NCBI GenBank assembly: GCA_002388905.1
Contig: DGNJ01000115.1
Span: 233 to 13,387, forward strand
From: Cellvibrionales bacterium UBA4495
GTDB taxonomy: Bacteria > Pseudomonadota > Gammaproteobacteria > Pseudomonadales > Porticoccaceae
Direction of reading: 5' to 3'
DNA: 13,155 nt
The notes under the pieces are model-generated. The model had not been told where the DNA came from. It saw only the letters and a list, made by a program, of their open reading frames with translations, and made no database searches. The stretch's first letter is position 1. Each line of letters begins with the position of its first letter. Positions 1 to 7,879 of this stretch are shown here, one piece after another. The translations under genes and the position numbers were made by a program.

Positions 1-353
1 CGGTCAGCGCGCCTTTCCATACCTCCCTCATGCGCCCGGCCGCCGATCGGCTTGCCGAACATATCGAGGCCACAGATTTTTTCACACCGCACATCCCGGT
101 GGTACACAATGTGCACGCCCGCACGGAAGGCGATCCCGAACAGATCAAGAAATTGATGATCGAGCAGATCTATCGCCCGGTACTCTGGGTTGACTGCGTC
201 AGGACGCTGCTCGACGCAGGTATCACCAGGACAGTGGAATGCGGACCTGGCAAGGTGCTGAGCGGCCTGGTAAAACGCATCGCCAAGGGCACTGAAACCT
301 ACGCTATTGAGGACCGCGACGGGCTTGACAACGCCCTTTCATCGGTTCAGTGA
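1..353 (+). CDS. fabD: Malonyl-CoA:ACP transacylase, C-terminal part (partial at window edge)
   Basis: Transfers malonyl from CoA to acyl carrier protein, making the malonyl-ACP used in each round of fatty-acid elongation in the cytoplasm. The reading frame is open from base 3 and begins inside the family motif VSAPFHTSLM. The histidine at 18-20 corresponds to the catalytic His of the Ser-His pair (His201 in E. coli FabD). The active-site serine and the N-terminal two thirds lie upstream of the window. Further family marks are the PVVHNV segment and the C-terminal ECGPGKVLSGLVKRI block. The stop is at 351-353, and fabG and acpP follow as in the standard fab cluster. The identification rests on motifs plus neighbours and is secure. 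The truncation is only the window edge, not a broken gene. Confidence 0.96.
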   Translation, partial: VSAPFHTSLMRPAADRLAEHIEATDFFTPHIPVVHNVHARTEGDPEQIKKLMIEQIYRPVLWVDCVRTLLDAGITRTVECGPGKVLSGLVKRIAKGTETYAIEDRDGLDNALSSVQ

Positions 354-392
354 GCTACCCAGGTCGATGCCGCCGTTTGATTGAACACCCCG

Positions 393-410
393 GGGCCTGT
401 CGACAGGCCC
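393..410. other. Perfect 18-nt palindrome in the fabD-fabG gap
   Basis: GGGCCTGTCGACAGGCCC reads the same on both strands. As RNA it folds into a 7-bp stem with a 4-nt loop, or a longer stem if the central TCGA also pairs. It lies 40 bases after the fabD stop and 5 bases before the fabG Shine-Dalgarno. No T-run follows, so it is not a classic intrinsic terminator. It could be an RNA processing or pausing element, or an operator for a dimeric regulator. The function is unknown. Confidence 0.5.
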
Positions 411-415
411 TGATT

Positions 416-421
416 AAGGAG
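416..421 (+). promoter_or_regulatory. Shine-Dalgarno of fabG
   Basis: AAGGAG ends 8 bases before the ATG at 430. It is a strong, well-placed site that fixes the fabG start. Confidence 0.85.
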
Positions 422-429
422 AAAGTACT

Positions 430-1173
430 ATGAGTCTCACTGACAAAGTCGCCCTGGTTACCGGCGCCAGTCGCGGAATTGGCGCGGCCATCGCCGACCA
501 GCTGGGGGAGGCCGGAGCCACCGTTATCGGCACTGCCACGACGCAGGATGGGGCAGACAAGATCAGCGATCGCCTTGCCGGGGCAGGCTTCGCCGGAAGC
601 GGCATGGCCCTCGATGTCACCGACGGTGAGCAGGTCCAGCAGGTTATCAAGCGGATCGAGGCCGACTATGGCGCGGTGTTGATTCTGGTCAATAATGCCG
701 GCGTCACCCGGGATAATATCCTCATGCGCATGAAGGACGATGAGTGGTTTGATGTGGTGGACGCGAACCTGAACGCCGTCTACCGTCTCAGTCGCCAGTG
801 TGTCCGGGGCATGGCCAAGGCGCGTTGGGGACGGATCGTCAATATAAGCTCGGTGGTCGGCGCCATGGGCAATGCCGGTCAGGCCAACTATGCTGCGACC
901 AAGGCGGGAGTCGGAGGGTTTTCCCGCTCCCTGGCCAAGGAGCTGGGCTCGCGCAATATCACCGTTAATGCAGTGGCGCCCGGATTCATCGAGACCGACA
1001 TGACCCGGGGGCTGCCCGAGGATCAGAAAGAGGCCTTGCTCGGCGAAGTGCCGCTCGGGCGGCTCGGTCAGCCGGCCGAGATCGCGGCAATTGTCGCTTT
1101 CCTGGCCGGTGACAGCGGAGGCTACATAACGGGGGAGACCATTCATGTCAACGGCGGTCTTTACATGAGTTGA
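430..1173 (+). CDS. fabG: 3-oxoacyl-[ACP] reductase
   Basis: NADPH-dependent reductase that converts 3-oxoacyl-ACP to (R)-3-hydroxyacyl-ACP in type II fatty-acid elongation. The 247-residue protein is a complete classical short-chain dehydrogenase. The cofactor loop TGASRGIG is at residues 11-18, NNAG at 88-91, and the catalytic set is Asn113, Ser141, Tyr154 and Lys158 (YAATK). The length matches FabG (about 244-248 aa). The segment GNAGQANYAATKAGVGGFSR and the C-terminal end ITGETIHVNGGLYMS are typical of true FabG rather than a general SDR. The start is ATG with a strong AAGGAG upstream. It lies between fabD and acpP, its normal place. A palindrome sits just ahead of its ribosome site. Confidence 0.98.
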   Translation: MSLTDKVALVTGASRGIGAAIADQLGEAGATVIGTATTQDGADKISDRLAGAGFAGSGMALDVTDGEQVQQVIKRIEADYGAVLILVNNAGVTRDNILMRMKDDEWFDVVDANLNAVYRLSRQCVRGMAKARWGRIVNISSVVGAMGNAGQANYAATKAGVGGFSRSLAKELGSRNITVNAVAPGFIETDMTRGLPEDQKEALLGEVPLGRLGQPAEIAAIVAFLAGDSGGYITGETIHVNGGLYMS

Positions 1174-1216
1174 ACCGGGATTTATGTCCGGAATCAAAGG
1201 ATTTGCCCAAAAGCGG

Positions 1217-1244
1217 TTACGAAGCCGGTTTTTTCAGGTAAAAT
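1217..1244 (+). promoter_or_regulatory. Candidate sigma-70-type promoter for acpP
   Basis: TAAAAT at 1239-1244 is one base off the -10 consensus. A weak -35-like TTACGA at 1217-1222 lies 16 bp upstream. Transcription would start near 1251, leaving an untranslated leader of about 100 nt. Having a separate promoter for acpP inside the fab cluster is common in gammaproteobacteria, which supports the idea, but the -35 match is poor. Confidence 0.4.
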
Positions 1245-1248
1245 GCGC

Positions 1249-1278
1249 AGCCGTAACATGGCCTTAGGGCGGCTTTTT
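1249..1278 (+). other. Possible terminator/attenuator-like hairpin in the fabG-acpP gap
   Basis: AGCCG (1249-1253) can pair with CGGCT (1270-1274), followed by a run of five T (1274-1278). The stem is only 5 bp with a 16-nt loop, so it is weak. It lies at the predicted 5' end of the acpP transcript. It could partly end fabG readthrough, or it may be chance. Confidence 0.25.
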
Positions 1279-1330
1279 CAGCTTTGTTGCCGGCTTGTCA
1301 GGCCGCAGCGAAATAAAGAAAATCTCTATA

Positions 1331-1338
1331 AAGAGGAG
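1331..1338 (+). promoter_or_regulatory. Shine-Dalgarno of acpP
   Basis: AAGAGGAG lies 11 bases before the ATG at 1350. An in-frame TTG at 1341 is only 2 bases from it, too close to serve as the start. This supports the ATG and a 78-residue protein, the normal ACP length. Confidence 0.7.
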
Positions 1339-1349
1339 TATTGCTAATC

Positions 1350-1586
1350 ATGAGCAGCATCGAAGAACGTGTCGTAAAAATGGTTGCCGAGCAACTTGGG
1401 GTAAAAGAAGATGACGTCAAGCCGGATTCCTCTTTCGTGGACGATCTGGGTGCTGATTCCCTCGACACCGTGGAACTGATCATGGCCCTCGAGGAGGAAT
1501 TCGACACAGAAATCCCGGACGAGGAAGCGGAAAAAATCACCACGGTTCAGCAGGCTGTTGATTACATCAACAACAACCTGAGCTGA
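1350..1586 (+). CDS. acpP: Acyl carrier protein
   Basis: Small acidic carrier that holds growing acyl chains on a 4'-phosphopantetheine arm. It serves all fatty-acid synthesis enzymes as well as lipid A and phospholipid synthesis. The protein is 78 residues, the same length as E. coli AcpP, and starts [19 protein letters not shown]. The attachment serine is Ser37 in the DSL motif ([10 protein letters not shown]), and helix II/III residues such as [16 protein letters not shown] are conserved. The start is the ATG at 1350: an upstream in-frame TTG would add three residues and sit on the ribosome site. It has its own candidate promoter upstream and a strong terminator downstream, so it is probably expressed at a level distinct from its neighbours. 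fabF would be expected next but is absent. Confidence 0.98.
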   Translation: MSSIEERVVKMVAEQLGVKEDDVKPDSSFVDDLGADSLDTVELIMALEEEFDTEIPDEEAEKITTVQQAVDYINNNLS

Positions 1587-1615
1587 ATTTCGCAGGTAGG
1601 ACAACCCTGCACCGA

Positions 1616-1650
1616 GCCGTGCTGGTACCAGGCCAGCACGGCTTTTCCTT
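1616..1650 (+). terminator. Rho-independent terminator after acpP
   Basis: GCCGTGCTGG (1616-1625) pairs perfectly over 10 bp with CCAGCACGGC (1633-1642) around a 7-nt loop. TTTTCCTT follows. It starts 30 bases after the acpP stop and should end most fab/acpP transcripts before pabC. Confidence 0.9.
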
Positions 1651-1706
1651 AATAATGGCACCCGCGTCCGGCATCCCTGTCGCTGTGCGGGGGCCTCTCT
1701 TTCTGT

Positions 1707-1712
1707 TTTAAT
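1707..1712 (+). promoter_or_regulatory. -10-like box immediately upstream of pabC
   Basis: TTTAAT is one base off TATAAT and ends 7 bases before the pabC ATG at 1720. If used, transcription would start at or beside the start codon. No Shine-Dalgarno is seen before this ATG, which suits a leaderless message. No convincing -35 is present, so confidence is low. Confidence 0.25.
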
Positions 1713-1719
1713 CCCTGCC

Positions 1720-2541
1720 ATGGATCAGGTTTTTACCTTCGTGTCCGGCGAGGCGGCTCCGGCTCCCGGTGTCGATGATCGGGGTTTCAACTACGGCCAC
1801 GGTGTATTCGAGACCATGCGGCTGTACCGGGGAAGTATTCCCCTCTGGCAGTGGCATCGCCGCCGGCTCATCGAGGGGGCAGCCACGCTGGGAATTACCG
1901 TGGCACCCGACTTTATCGAACGACAACTGGCCGAAATACTTGCCGTCGTGCCCCCCGACGGCCTGATAAAGCTTGTGGCCACCGCCGGGGGCGGCCGCCG
2001 CGGTTACCGTTTTTCGGGAACAAGCGTACCCACCACTGTATTCAGCTGGCAGCCGGAACCGGCACCCGCCCCGCCGGCCGCTCTCCAGGTATGCCGCCAC
2101 CGGTTGCCCGCCAATCCGGCCCTGGCGGGGGTCAAGCACCTGAACCGGCTTGATCAGGTGCTTGCGGCAATGGAACTTGGTGACGACATGGAAGGGTTAT
2201 TGCTGGATTCCGGCGGCCGGGTAATCGAGGGCTTGAGCCACAACCTCTTTGCCAGGATCGATGGGCGCTGGGTGACCCCGAAGCTGGACGCCGCTGGCGT
2301 CGCCGGGGTCATGCGTCGCTATTTGATGGAGCACGTTTTTCCCACGACTGGTCGCGGCGTCGGTGAGGCGCACCTGTCGCTGGGTCCGCTCTTGTCGGCG
2401 GAAGAGCTACTGCTTTGTAACGCTGTCACCGGTATTCGCCCGGTGGCAAGTCTCGGCCACGACTGGCAACGGGTCGAGTGGCCGGAGACCGAGCAATTGA
2501 TAAAGACCCTGGCGGACCTGCAACCGTGCTTCGCCGTCTGA
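1720..2541 (+). CDS. pabC: Aminodeoxychorismate lyase
   Basis: PLP enzyme that cleaves 4-amino-4-deoxychorismate to p-aminobenzoate and pyruvate, a step in folate synthesis. The 273-residue protein belongs to fold type IV (aminotransferase class IV). The N-terminal segment DDRGFNYGHGVFETMRLYRG (19-38) is diagnostic. Lys139 in VKHLNRLDQ is the PLP-binding lysine, aligned with LKQLNRLEQ of E. coli PabC, and Glu170 in VIEGLSHNLFA is the cofactor-nitrogen partner. The pabC-mltG-tmk-holB order supports PabC over a branched-chain or D-amino-acid aminotransferase. Unusually, it directly follows the acpP terminator with no fabF between, and no Shine-Dalgarno precedes the ATG. mltG overlaps its 3' end. 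Confidence 0.93.
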   Translation: MDQVFTFVSGEAAPAPGVDDRGFNYGHGVFETMRLYRGSIPLWQWHRRRLIEGAATLGITVAPDFIERQLAEILAVVPPDGLIKLVATAGGGRRGYRFSGTSVPTTVFSWQPEPAPAPPAALQVCRHRLPANPALAGVKHLNRLDQVLAAMELGDDMEGLLLDSGGRVIEGLSHNLFARIDGRWVTPKLDAAGVAGVMRRYLMEHVFPTTGRGVGEAHLSLGPLLSAEELLLCNAVTGIRPVASLGHDWQRVEWPETEQLIKTLADLQPCFAV

Positions 2542-3569
2542 CAGCCCTGTCGCTGGTAGTTCTGGCCGGCCTGCTGGCCGGGTCTGCCGCTCTGTACTGG
2601 TGGGTTAACCTCGAGCTTGATCGCCCCCTTGCCGTGGACGGGGGTTCCCGGGTACTGGTGGTGCAGCCGGGCGACACCCTGTCCGGACTGGCTCGCCGTC
2701 TGGCGACGGAAGGCGCGATTACAAGCCGCTGGCCCGTGCTTATCCAGGCTCGCCTGACCGGCAAAACCGCGATCCAGACGGGCGAATACCGTGTTCCGGA
2801 TGGGCAGTCACTGCGTCGTTTTCTCGAACGCCTGCGGCGCGGCGATGTTATCCAATACCGAATCACCTTTCCGGAAGGAACCACCGTGAAACAGTGGCTG
2901 GAGTTGATGGCCGCCCATCCGGCACTGGAGACAGGCGACCTGGACAAGGAGAAACTGGCCGCCCGCCTGGGCCTGCCCGCGGATCGCTCCCCGGAAGGCC
3001 TTTTCTTTCCCGACACCTACATCTTTACCGGCACCGACTCCGCCGTGACCATCCTCCGGCAGGCCCATGAACGGATGAGCAGGGTACTGGATACCGAGTG
3101 GCCCCGACGTCGCCGAGGCTTGCCATTGGAATCGCCCTACGAGGCTCTGATACTTGCCTCCATTGTCGAAAAGGAAACCGCCGTGCCCGCCGAAAGGGAC
3201 CGGATTGCCGGTGTTTTTATCCGTCGCCTGGAGCGGGGTATGAGGCTGCAAACCGACCCCACTGTCATTTACGGGCTGGGTGAGCGTTATGCGGGCAACC
3301 TGAAAAAACAGCATCTGCGTGAGGAAACCCCTTACAATACTTATCGCATTCGGGGGTTGCCGCCGACACCCATCGCCAACCCGGGCCGGGAATCTATCAG
3401 GGCAGTGCTTAACCCTGCGCCGGGCGAAGCGTTGTACTTTGTCGCAAGGGGCGATGGCAGCCACTATTTTTCCAGGAGCCTGGAAGAGCACAACAGGGCG
3501 GTCAGGCGTTTTCAGATTCAGCGCCGGGAGGATTACCGCTCTTCGCCGAACCCGCCCGACACCGAGTAG
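2526..3569 (+). CDS. mltG: Endolytic peptidoglycan transglycosylase MltG (YceG family)
   Basis: Inner-membrane lytic transglycosylase that cuts nascent glycan strands in the periplasm and helps set their length. The preferred start is GTG 2526, preceded by GGCGGA with 9-nt spacing and overlapping pabC by 16 bp. It gives 347 residues. An upstream GTG at 2478 would add 16 polar residues ahead of the membrane anchor. A single hydrophobic segment (about residues 6-27) anchors the protein. A LysM-like stretch with VVQPGDTLSGLARRL follows (about 45-60). The catalytic glutamate is Glu215 in ASIVEKET, equivalent to E. coli Glu218. Family blocks TDPTVIYGLG, YNTYRIRGLPPTPIANPG and GDGSHYFSRSLEEHN are all present. 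The neighbours pabC and tmk are as in E. coli. Confidence 0.95.
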   Translation: MLRRLTALSLVVLAGLLAGSAALYWWVNLELDRPLAVDGGSRVLVVQPGDTLSGLARRLATEGAITSRWPVLIQARLTGKTAIQTGEYRVPDGQSLRRFLERLRRGDVIQYRITFPEGTTVKQWLELMAAHPALETGDLDKEKLAARLGLPADRSPEGLFFPDTYIFTGTDSAVTILRQAHERMSRVLDTEWPRRRRGLPLESPYEALILASIVEKETAVPAERDRIAGVFIRRLERGMRLQTDPTVIYGLGERYAGNLKKQHLREETPYNTYRIRGLPPTPIANPGRESIRAVLNPAPGEALYFVARGDGSHYFSRSLEEHNRAVRRFQIQRREDYRSSPNPPDTE

Positions 3570-3586
3570 AATCGGTGTCGGCGGGG
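3551..3586 (+). other. Long stem-loop across the mltG stop codon
   Basis: CCCGCCCGACACCGA (3551-3565) pairs with TCGGTGTCGGCGGGG (3572-3586) around a 6-nt loop that contains most of the TAG stop. The stem has 10 continuous pairs, one bulged C, and 4 more pairs. No T-run follows, so it is not a standard terminator. It may shield the mltG mRNA end or modulate transcription into tmk. Confidence 0.45.
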
Positions 3587-3626
3587 GCCGCTTTCCGCAA
3601 ATCAATTTTGACAAACAAAGGGCTAA

Positions 3627-5218
<1,592 letters not shown>

Positions 5219-5251
5219 CTTCCCCAACCAGCGCGGTGAGGCATAAACGAT

Positions 5252-5605
5252 ATGGAATCGATCGGAGGAGGTATCCGAAACGGGATCCTCAACCTGTCCA
5301 TCAGAGACACCGACGAACTGTATGCCTGTTACATGCCGTTTATTGCCAATGGCGGCCTGTTCATTCCCACTCGCAAACAGTTTCTGCTCGGCGACGAAGT
5401 CTTCGTGCTCCTGGAGTTGATGGACGAGCCGGAGAAAATCCCCCTTACCGGTAAGGTGGTCTGGGTCACTCCCAAGGGCGTGGTCACCAACCGTAAGCAG
5501 GGTATCGGTATCCAGTTAGGCGAAGACAGCAAACCGGTGGTGGAAAAAATCGAGACCCAACTGGCCGGGCAACTCAATAGCGACCGACCCACCCACACCC
5601 TCTGA
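5252..5605 (+). CDS. pilZ: PilZ-domain protein (type IV pilus PilZ type)
   Basis: A 117-residue single-domain protein resembling the founding PilZ of Pseudomonas, required there for type IV pilus assembly through partners such as PilB and FimX. Characteristic stretches are LYACYMPFIANGGLFIPT, DEVFVLLELMDEPEKIPLTG, KVVWVTPKG and the C-terminal SDRPTHTL. The cyclic-di-GMP signature of other PilZ domains is missing: there is no RxxxR near the N-terminus, and NGGLFIPT replaces the D/NxSxxG motif. This matches founding-type PilZ proteins that do not bind the nucleotide themselves. GGTGAGG at 5235-5241 is a plausible ribosome site 10 bases before the ATG. It lies between holB and tatD, as in Pseudomonas. 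No other pilus gene is in the window. Confidence 0.9.
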   Translation: MESIGGGIRNGILNLSIRDTDELYACYMPFIANGGLFIPTRKQFLLGDEVFVLLELMDEPEKIPLTGKVVWVTPKGVVTNRKQGIGIQLGEDSKPVVEKIETQLAGQLNSDRPTHTL

Positions 5606-5613
5606 TTTTCCTC

Positions 5614-6393
5614 GTGCTGGTCGACTCCCATTGTCATCTGGATCGTCTTGACCCGGCCAAGGCCGGGGGTTCCCTCGATGTCATTCTGGACAGGGCCCGG
5701 GCCCGGGGTGTTTCCCGTTTTTTGTGCATAGGCATCGATCTGGACTCGTCCCGCGACCTCCTGATGCTGCCGGAAAAATACCCGGACGTGCTGGTTTCAG
5801 TGGGCGCCCATCCCCTGCAGGAAAATAGCCAGCCGCTGCCGGGGGTCGATGAACTGGTGACACTGGCCAAACACCCCGGTGTGGTCGCCATCGGCGAGAC
5901 CGGCCTCGACAATCACTACAGCCCCGATTCAGCCGAGTGGCAGCGGGAGAGCTTTGTCCGCCATCTTCAGGCCGCCGGGCTGGCCCGCAAGCCGGTGATC
6001 GTCCACACCCGCGAAGCCCGGGAACAGACACTGGACCTGATCCGGGCCCACGGCGATGCGAATTATGGCGGTGTATTGCACTGTTTTACCGAAAACTGGG
6101 AGATGGCCAGGGCCGCCCTGGATCTCAATTTCTATATCTCTTTTTCGGGGATCGTTACCTTCAAAAGTGCGGAAGACCTTCGAAGCGTGGTCCGCAAAGT
6201 GCCTCTGGACCGCCTGCTTGTTGAGACCGACTGTCCCTGGCTGGCGCCGGTGCCGCACCGCGGCCGTCAGAACGAGCCCCAGTACGTGGTCGAGGTGGCG
6301 CGACAGGTGGCGGATTTGAAGGGCATTACCTACGAGGAACTGGCCCGGATAACCACGACCAACTTCCAGCGGCTGTTCCTGAACGGTCCCTGA
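5614..6393 (+). CDS. tatD: TatD-family metal-dependent hydrolase/DNase
   Basis: TIM-barrel metallohydrolase of the TatD/YcfH/YjjV group, known for metal-dependent exonuclease activity and a proposed role in DNA repair or quality control. The 259-residue protein has the N-terminal metal pair His6 and His8 (DSHCHLD), Glu95 (IGETGLDNH), His131 (IVHTREA), His156 (LHCFTE) and Asp206 (ETDCPWLAP), a complete ligand set. The C-terminal NEPQYVVEVARQVADLKG segment is also typical. The position after holB and pilZ suggests the YcfH branch. The start is GTG 5614, 8 bases after the pilZ stop. No good Shine-Dalgarno is visible, so translation may depend on coupling to pilZ. Substrate specificity cannot be told from sequence. 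Confidence 0.93.
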   Translation: MLVDSHCHLDRLDPAKAGGSLDVILDRARARGVSRFLCIGIDLDSSRDLLMLPEKYPDVLVSVGAHPLQENSQPLPGVDELVTLAKHPGVVAIGETGLDNHYSPDSAEWQRESFVRHLQAAGLARKPVIVHTREAREQTLDLIRAHGDANYGGVLHCFTENWEMARAALDLNFYISFSGIVTFKSAEDLRSVVRKVPLDRLLVETDCPWLAPVPHRGRQNEPQYVVEVARQVADLKGITYEELARITTTNFQRLFLNGP

Positions 6394-6454
6394 GGCTGTG
6401 TTAGCATAGCGCTCCCTACGATCCACCCGAAAACCCGCAAGCGAGATTGAAACC

Positions 6455-7102
6455 ATGGCGCAAGAAGCCGCTGAGCGTATCCTGATCCGAACTTTTCCCG
6501 TCGGCCCGCTGCAATGTAATTGCTCGATTATCGGCGACACACTGACGGGCCGTGCCCTGGTTGTCGATCCGGGCGGCGACGCTGACGCAATCCTGGCCCA
6601 GCTGAACGACCTGGGCTTGAAAGTGGTGGCTATCATCCATACCCATGCCCACCTGGACCATATTCTTGCCGCCGGCGAAATGCGCGATGCCACGGGCGCG
6701 CCTATCTATCTCCACGAGGAAGACCGCTTTCTGTGGGACATGGTGGAACAGCAGTGCAACATGTTCGGGGTGCCGCCGGTTAGCCTGCCGGACCCCGACC
6801 GGTACCTCGACGACGATCAGGACCTGGGCTGTTGCGGTGGAGTGACCCTGCACACCCCGGGTCATACTCCAGGCTCAACGAGTTTCTGGTTCGAGGATGC
6901 CAATACCCTGGTGGCGGGCGACACCCTGTTCCGTGGGAGCATCGGTCGCACCGACTTCCCGGGGGGCAATTTCGAACGCATCGTCAAATCCATCCGGGAA
7001 CGTCTTTATACGCTCGACGACGAGGCCACCGTTATTACCGGCCATGGCCCCAGTACCCGGATCGGCGCCGAGAAGCAATCCAACATGTTCGTAAAGGCTT
7101 GA
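6455..7102 (+). CDS. Metallo-beta-lactamase-fold hydrolase, YcbL/glyoxalase II-like
   Basis: A 215-residue hydrolase of the MBL superfamily, close in length and motifs to E. coli YcbL, a type II glyoxalase-like thioesterase. The metal motif is HTHAHLDH with His64, His66, Asp68 and His69. Further ligands are His137 (TPGHTPGST), Asp156 (AGDTLFRGSIGRTDFPGG) and His197 (TGHGPST). The early segment QCNCSIIGD and VVDPGGDAD fit this branch. It lacks the C-terminal substrate domain of classic GloB, so glutathione-thioester hydrolysis is only one possibility. It sits 61 bases after tatD and almost touches the dUTPase gene (stop 7102, next ATG 7111). No glyoxalase I gene is adjacent, although a VOC-fold gene lies 2 kb downstream. 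The true substrate is unknown. Confidence 0.88.
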   Translation: MAQEAAERILIRTFPVGPLQCNCSIIGDTLTGRALVVDPGGDADAILAQLNDLGLKVVAIIHTHAHLDHILAAGEMRDATGAPIYLHEEDRFLWDMVEQQCNMFGVPPVSLPDPDRYLDDDQDLGCCGGVTLHTPGHTPGSTSFWFEDANTLVAGDTLFRGSIGRTDFPGGNFERIVKSIRERLYTLDDEATVITGHGPSTRIGAEKQSNMFVKA

Positions 7103-7110
7103 GGTTCGCC

Positions 7111-7764
7111 ATGACCCGAGACACCGCCGTCCCCGATCCGGCCCGCCACCAGATTGTCACCATGCTCGAACTTCAGGACGACATGAATCGACGCGTCCAC
7201 CCGGACTGGCGCTCCCAGGATTTTGCCTGGTACCGGGCCGTATGGATCGAATGCGCTGAACTGCTCGATCATTACGGCTGGAAATGGTGGAAAAAGCAAA
7301 AGCCCGACCTGGACCAGGTCAAACTGGAGTTGGTGGATATCTGGCATTTCGGGCTGAGCATCCTGCTTCTCGGTAGCGACACCCTCGAGCAGATTGCGGC
7401 GGAAATTGCCGAGGGCCTGGGGGAGGGCAGCTCATCCGGCGATTTTCGCACCGACCTGGAGGATTTCACCCTTATTACACTGCAGACGAAAGCCTTTTCC
7501 GTTGCCGCCTTCGCGAGGCTTCTGGACGGTGTCGGCATGGGTTTCGAGGAGCTCTATGGCCGCTATGTGGGCAAGAATGTTCTCAACTTCTTTCGCCAGG
7601 ACAACGGCTACCAGGAGGGCACCTACACCAAGTCCTGGCAGGGCAGGGAAGACAACGAGCATCTGGTGGAAATCGTCGAGCGCCTGGACGTCTGGCGCGA
7701 TGACTTCAAGGATGAGCTTTACCGGGAATTGAGCCTGCGCTACCGCCGTGAGGTCAGCGCCTGA
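7111..7764 (+). CDS. Dimeric all-alpha dUTP diphosphatase
   Basis: Hydrolyses dUTP to dUMP and pyrophosphate, keeping uracil out of DNA and feeding thymidylate synthesis. The 217-residue protein belongs to the all-alpha NTP pyrophosphatase superfamily (dUTPase_2 type, also in trypanosomatids and some phages), not the trimeric Dut family. Metal-binding motifs are ECAELLDHYGWKWW (Glu47, Glu50) and ELVDIWHF (Glu73, Asp76). The later KNVLNFFRQDNGYQEGTYTK block is characteristic of the family. The start is ATG 7111 with GAGG 6 bases before it, 8 bases after the upstream hydrolase stop, so the two genes probably share a transcript. A later Met at residue 18 is possible but less well placed. Confidence 0.9.
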   Translation: MTRDTAVPDPARHQIVTMLELQDDMNRRVHPDWRSQDFAWYRAVWIECAELLDHYGWKWWKKQKPDLDQVKLELVDIWHFGLSILLLGSDTLEQIAAEIAEGLGEGSSSGDFRTDLEDFTLITLQTKAFSVAAFARLLDGVGMGFEELYGRYVGKNVLNFFRQDNGYQEGTYTKSWQGREDNEHLVEIVERLDVWRDDFKDELYRELSLRYRREVSA

Positions 7765-7781
7765 TTGTCCCGCCGCCGGGT

Positions 7782-7801
7782 CGCTGCCCAGCCGGGCAGC
7801 G
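7782..7801 (+). other. GC-rich hairpin after the dUTPase gene
   Basis: CGCTGCCC (7782-7789) and GGGCAGCG (7794-7801) form a perfect 8-bp stem with a 4-nt loop, 17 bases after the dUTPase stop. No T-run follows. It may mark the 3' end of the upstream message before the mdh promoter, perhaps with Rho. Confidence 0.4.
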
Positions 7802-7809
7802 CAGCCGAG

Positions 7810-7837
7810 ATGAAAATTCCGCCGTTTTCCGTATAAT
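7810..7837 (+). promoter_or_regulatory. Candidate sigma-70 promoter for mdh
   Basis: TATAAT at 7832-7837 is a perfect -10. ATGAAA at 7810-7815 matches four of six -35 positions with a 16-bp spacer. Transcription would start near 7844, about 36 bases before the mdh start codon, and the upstream hairpin separates it from the dUTPase transcript. Confidence 0.65.
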
Positions 7838-7868
7838 GCGGGGCCCCAATCCATATACCCAACCACAC

Positions 7869-7874
7869 GGAGAG
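7869..7874 (+). promoter_or_regulatory. Shine-Dalgarno of mdh
   Basis: GGAGAG lies 5 bases before GTG 7880 and supports this non-ATG start. Confidence 0.7.
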
Positions 7875-7879
7875 AGCCA

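Noticed and set aside
355..1197. 280-codon open frame on the minus strand
   Set aside because: It lies fully opposite fabG and shows no domain. It is a shadow of high-GC codon use.
3608..3613. Perfect TTGACA upstream of tmk
   Set aside because: No -10-like hexamer lies 15-19 bases downstream, so it is not supported as a promoter.
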